Shown piece by piece: positions 63,038-64,000 of a DNA stretch of 64,000 bases. The position numbers and the translations under genes are program-made. The stretch spans positions 2,170,001 to 2,234,000 of the forward strand of contig CP116670.1 of NCBI GenBank assembly GCA_028370155.1. Reading direction: 5' to 3'. Position 1 is the first letter of the stretch; every line of letters begins with the position of its first letter. Under the pieces are notes generated by a model. The model saw only the letters and a list, made by a program, of their open reading frames with translations. It was not told where the DNA came from and ran no database searches. Source of the stretch: Arthrobacter sp. OVS8. GTDB taxonomy: Bacteria > Actinomycetota > Actinomycetes > Actinomycetales > Micrococcaceae.

Positions 63038-64000
63038 ATGAGCGATCCCGGGCTTGTGGCTCTGCCCGTGGGGTTTGAGCGGTTCCATCGCCGGGACTTC
63101 ATCAACTACCAACTCAACCGGGCATATGCGCTGGGCTTCGCCGACCGCCACGAGCTGGTCGACGCCGCGGCCCACGTACGGTCGATGCCTGACTGTGTCA
63201 CCGTCTTCGAGGCCTTATCGAGCCGGGCGGCCGCCGAGGCCAGGCCCCGGCAGGCGGCAGGTTATGAGAGGATCGCGGAGTTCTTCACGCCGCCACGGTC
63301 GGCGGAGAAACCGAATCGCTACCGCCGCTACCTAGAGCTCGTCGACACTGCATTCGCAGGTACTGGCATCGTCCGTCACACGATCCCCTACGCCGACGCG
63401 GCACTGCCGGCTTATTCGCTTCCGGCGGCCGGGACACCAACTGGCGACACGGTGCTGCTGCACGGCGGGTTCGACTCCTTGATAGACGAGTTCTTCCCCC
63501 TCTGTCAGCGGATCGCTGCCGCCGGTTTCGACGTGATTGCCTTCGAGGGCCCGGGACAAGGTGGTGCGAGGACGTTGAATGGACTCACCTTCGACCACGA
63601 CTGGGAAAAGCCGGTCGGTGCGGTGTTGGACCACTTCCGCCTCGATCGGGCCGCGCTGGTCGGCATCTCAATGGGTGGGTACTGGGCATTGCGTGCCGCA
63701 GGACGCGAGCCTCGCATCCACAGTGTCGTGGCTTGGCCGCCGGTCTACGACTGGCTTCACAGGGTCCCACGTGCGTTGCGCGGCCCGATCCGCACGATGG
63801 TGCGGCACCGGGGCTTCATGCGCTGGAGCGTGCGCACCCGTGCCCGGCTGTTGCCGACCCTGCGCATTGTGGTCAATCAAGTCCTCTACATGCTCGACAG
63901 CGACGATCCGGCCGACGTCGCCGAGTGGTTCCTGGGAATGAACGCTAAACATCTGGACAGCGGGCGGGTGAAACAGGATGTGCTGCTGATGTGCGGCGAG
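63038..64000 (+). CDS. alpha/beta hydrolase, partial at the window end
   Basis: The frame is open from ATG 63038 to the end, at least 321 residues. A helical N-terminal region precedes the hydrolase core: VLLHGGFDSLIDEFFPLCQR (oxyanion), IAFEGPGQGG and nucleophile VGISMGGYWALRAA. Related to the FrsA/dihydropseudooxynicotine hydrolase group that cleaves C-C bonds, but the substrate is unknown. Missing the C-terminus with the catalytic His. Confidence 0.85.
   Translation, partial: MSDPGLVALPVGFERFHRRDFINYQLNRAYALGFADRHELVDAAAHVRSMPDCVTVFEALSSRAAAEARPRQAAGYERIAEFFTPPRSAEKPNRYRRYLELVDTAFAGTGIVRHTIPYADAALPAYSLPAAGTPTGDTVLLHGGFDSLIDEFFPLCQRIAAAGFDVIAFEGPGQGGARTLNGLTFDHDWEKPVGAVLDHFRLDRAALVGISMGGYWALRAAGREPRIHSVVAWPPVYDWLHRVPRALRGPIRTMVRHRGFMRWSVRTRARLLPTLRIVVNQVLYMLDSDDPADVAEWFLGMNAKHLDSGRVKQDVLLMCGE

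Noticed and set aside
59785..64000. A complete integrated island or prophage
   Set aside because: No integrase, att repeat or phage genes; only a composition change and a tRNA.

Overview
The window looks like a chromosomal segment of a high-GC actinobacterium, most likely Arthrobacter or Pseudarthrobacter (Micrococcaceae). I base this on the Bpa-type proteasome activator, the GlxR/NsrR-style regulation, the actinobacterial c-di-AMP riboswitch, the MSMEG_4193 / DUF3090 / SCO1664 gene triad, and Micrococcaceae-like protein sequences. No rRNA, CRISPR array or transposase was seen. Five tRNA genes are present: Thr-CGT, Ser-TGA, Ser-GCT, Arg-ACG and Ser-CGA.

The dominant odd property is a very high rate of apparent frameshifts. 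About sixty positions, roughly one per kilobase, must each regain one base to restore proteins of obvious family and full length. All that I could resolve have the same sign (one base missing). Most lie at short C or G runs, typically at the wobble base of a Pro or Gly codon. Housekeeping genes (holB, manB, pckG, hmp, cstA, recQ) are affected as well as accessory ones. I read this as uncorrected sequencing error rather than biology, so broken genes are annotated as single CDSs with the inferred loss positions, not as pseudogenes.

Layout: 0.2-5.7 kb, tmk-holB, a secreted S33 peptidase, tRNA-Thr and small unknown proteins. 5.8-12.5 kb, an aldo/keto reductase, the proteasome activator bpa with a partner, the carbon-starvation transporter cstA with its small YbdD partner, a PadR regulator and a quinone oxidoreductase. 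12.6-18.7 kb, tRNA-Ser, a two-domain VOC protein and a large secreted nuclease/5'-nucleotidase. 18.7-20.6 kb, a GT2 glycosyltransferase and a small membrane protein, flanked by two copies of a nested palindrome. 20.6-30.7 kb, flavoproteins, an S9 peptidase, an MFS exporter and a RecQ helicase carrying a phosphoribosyltransferase domain. 30.9-38.1 kb, manB, an nsrR-hmp nitric-oxide detoxification pair with a clear operator, a BBE-type flavoprotein and pckG. 38.4-44.5 kb, tRNA-Arg, a GntR regulator, a disulfide oxidoreductase and a TetR-controlled operon (ATPase-like protein with degenerate P-loop, YhgE/Pip protein, TetR). 44.5-49 kb, membrane proteins, SixA, dodecin and a receiver-less winged-helix regulator. 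49.0-53.1 kb, an AT-richer 620-bp regulatory region, a two-component system and a riboswitch-controlled cell-wall lytic enzyme. 53.1-59.6 kb, upp, PAP2 phosphatase, tadA, and a compact operon of glycosyltransferase, divergent pterin synthase and dehydrogenase. 59.8-64 kb, tRNA-Ser followed by more mixed-composition sequence, the phosphatase/DUF3090/SCO1664 triad and the start of an alpha/beta hydrolase that runs off the window.

The most interesting systems are the pterin-synthase-like / dehydrogenase / glycosyltransferase operon, the YhgE/Pip operon with an apparently ATPase-dead partner, the RecQ-phosphoribosyltransferase fusion, the repeat-rich region upstream of the two-component system, and the nested palindromes around the GT2 cassette.
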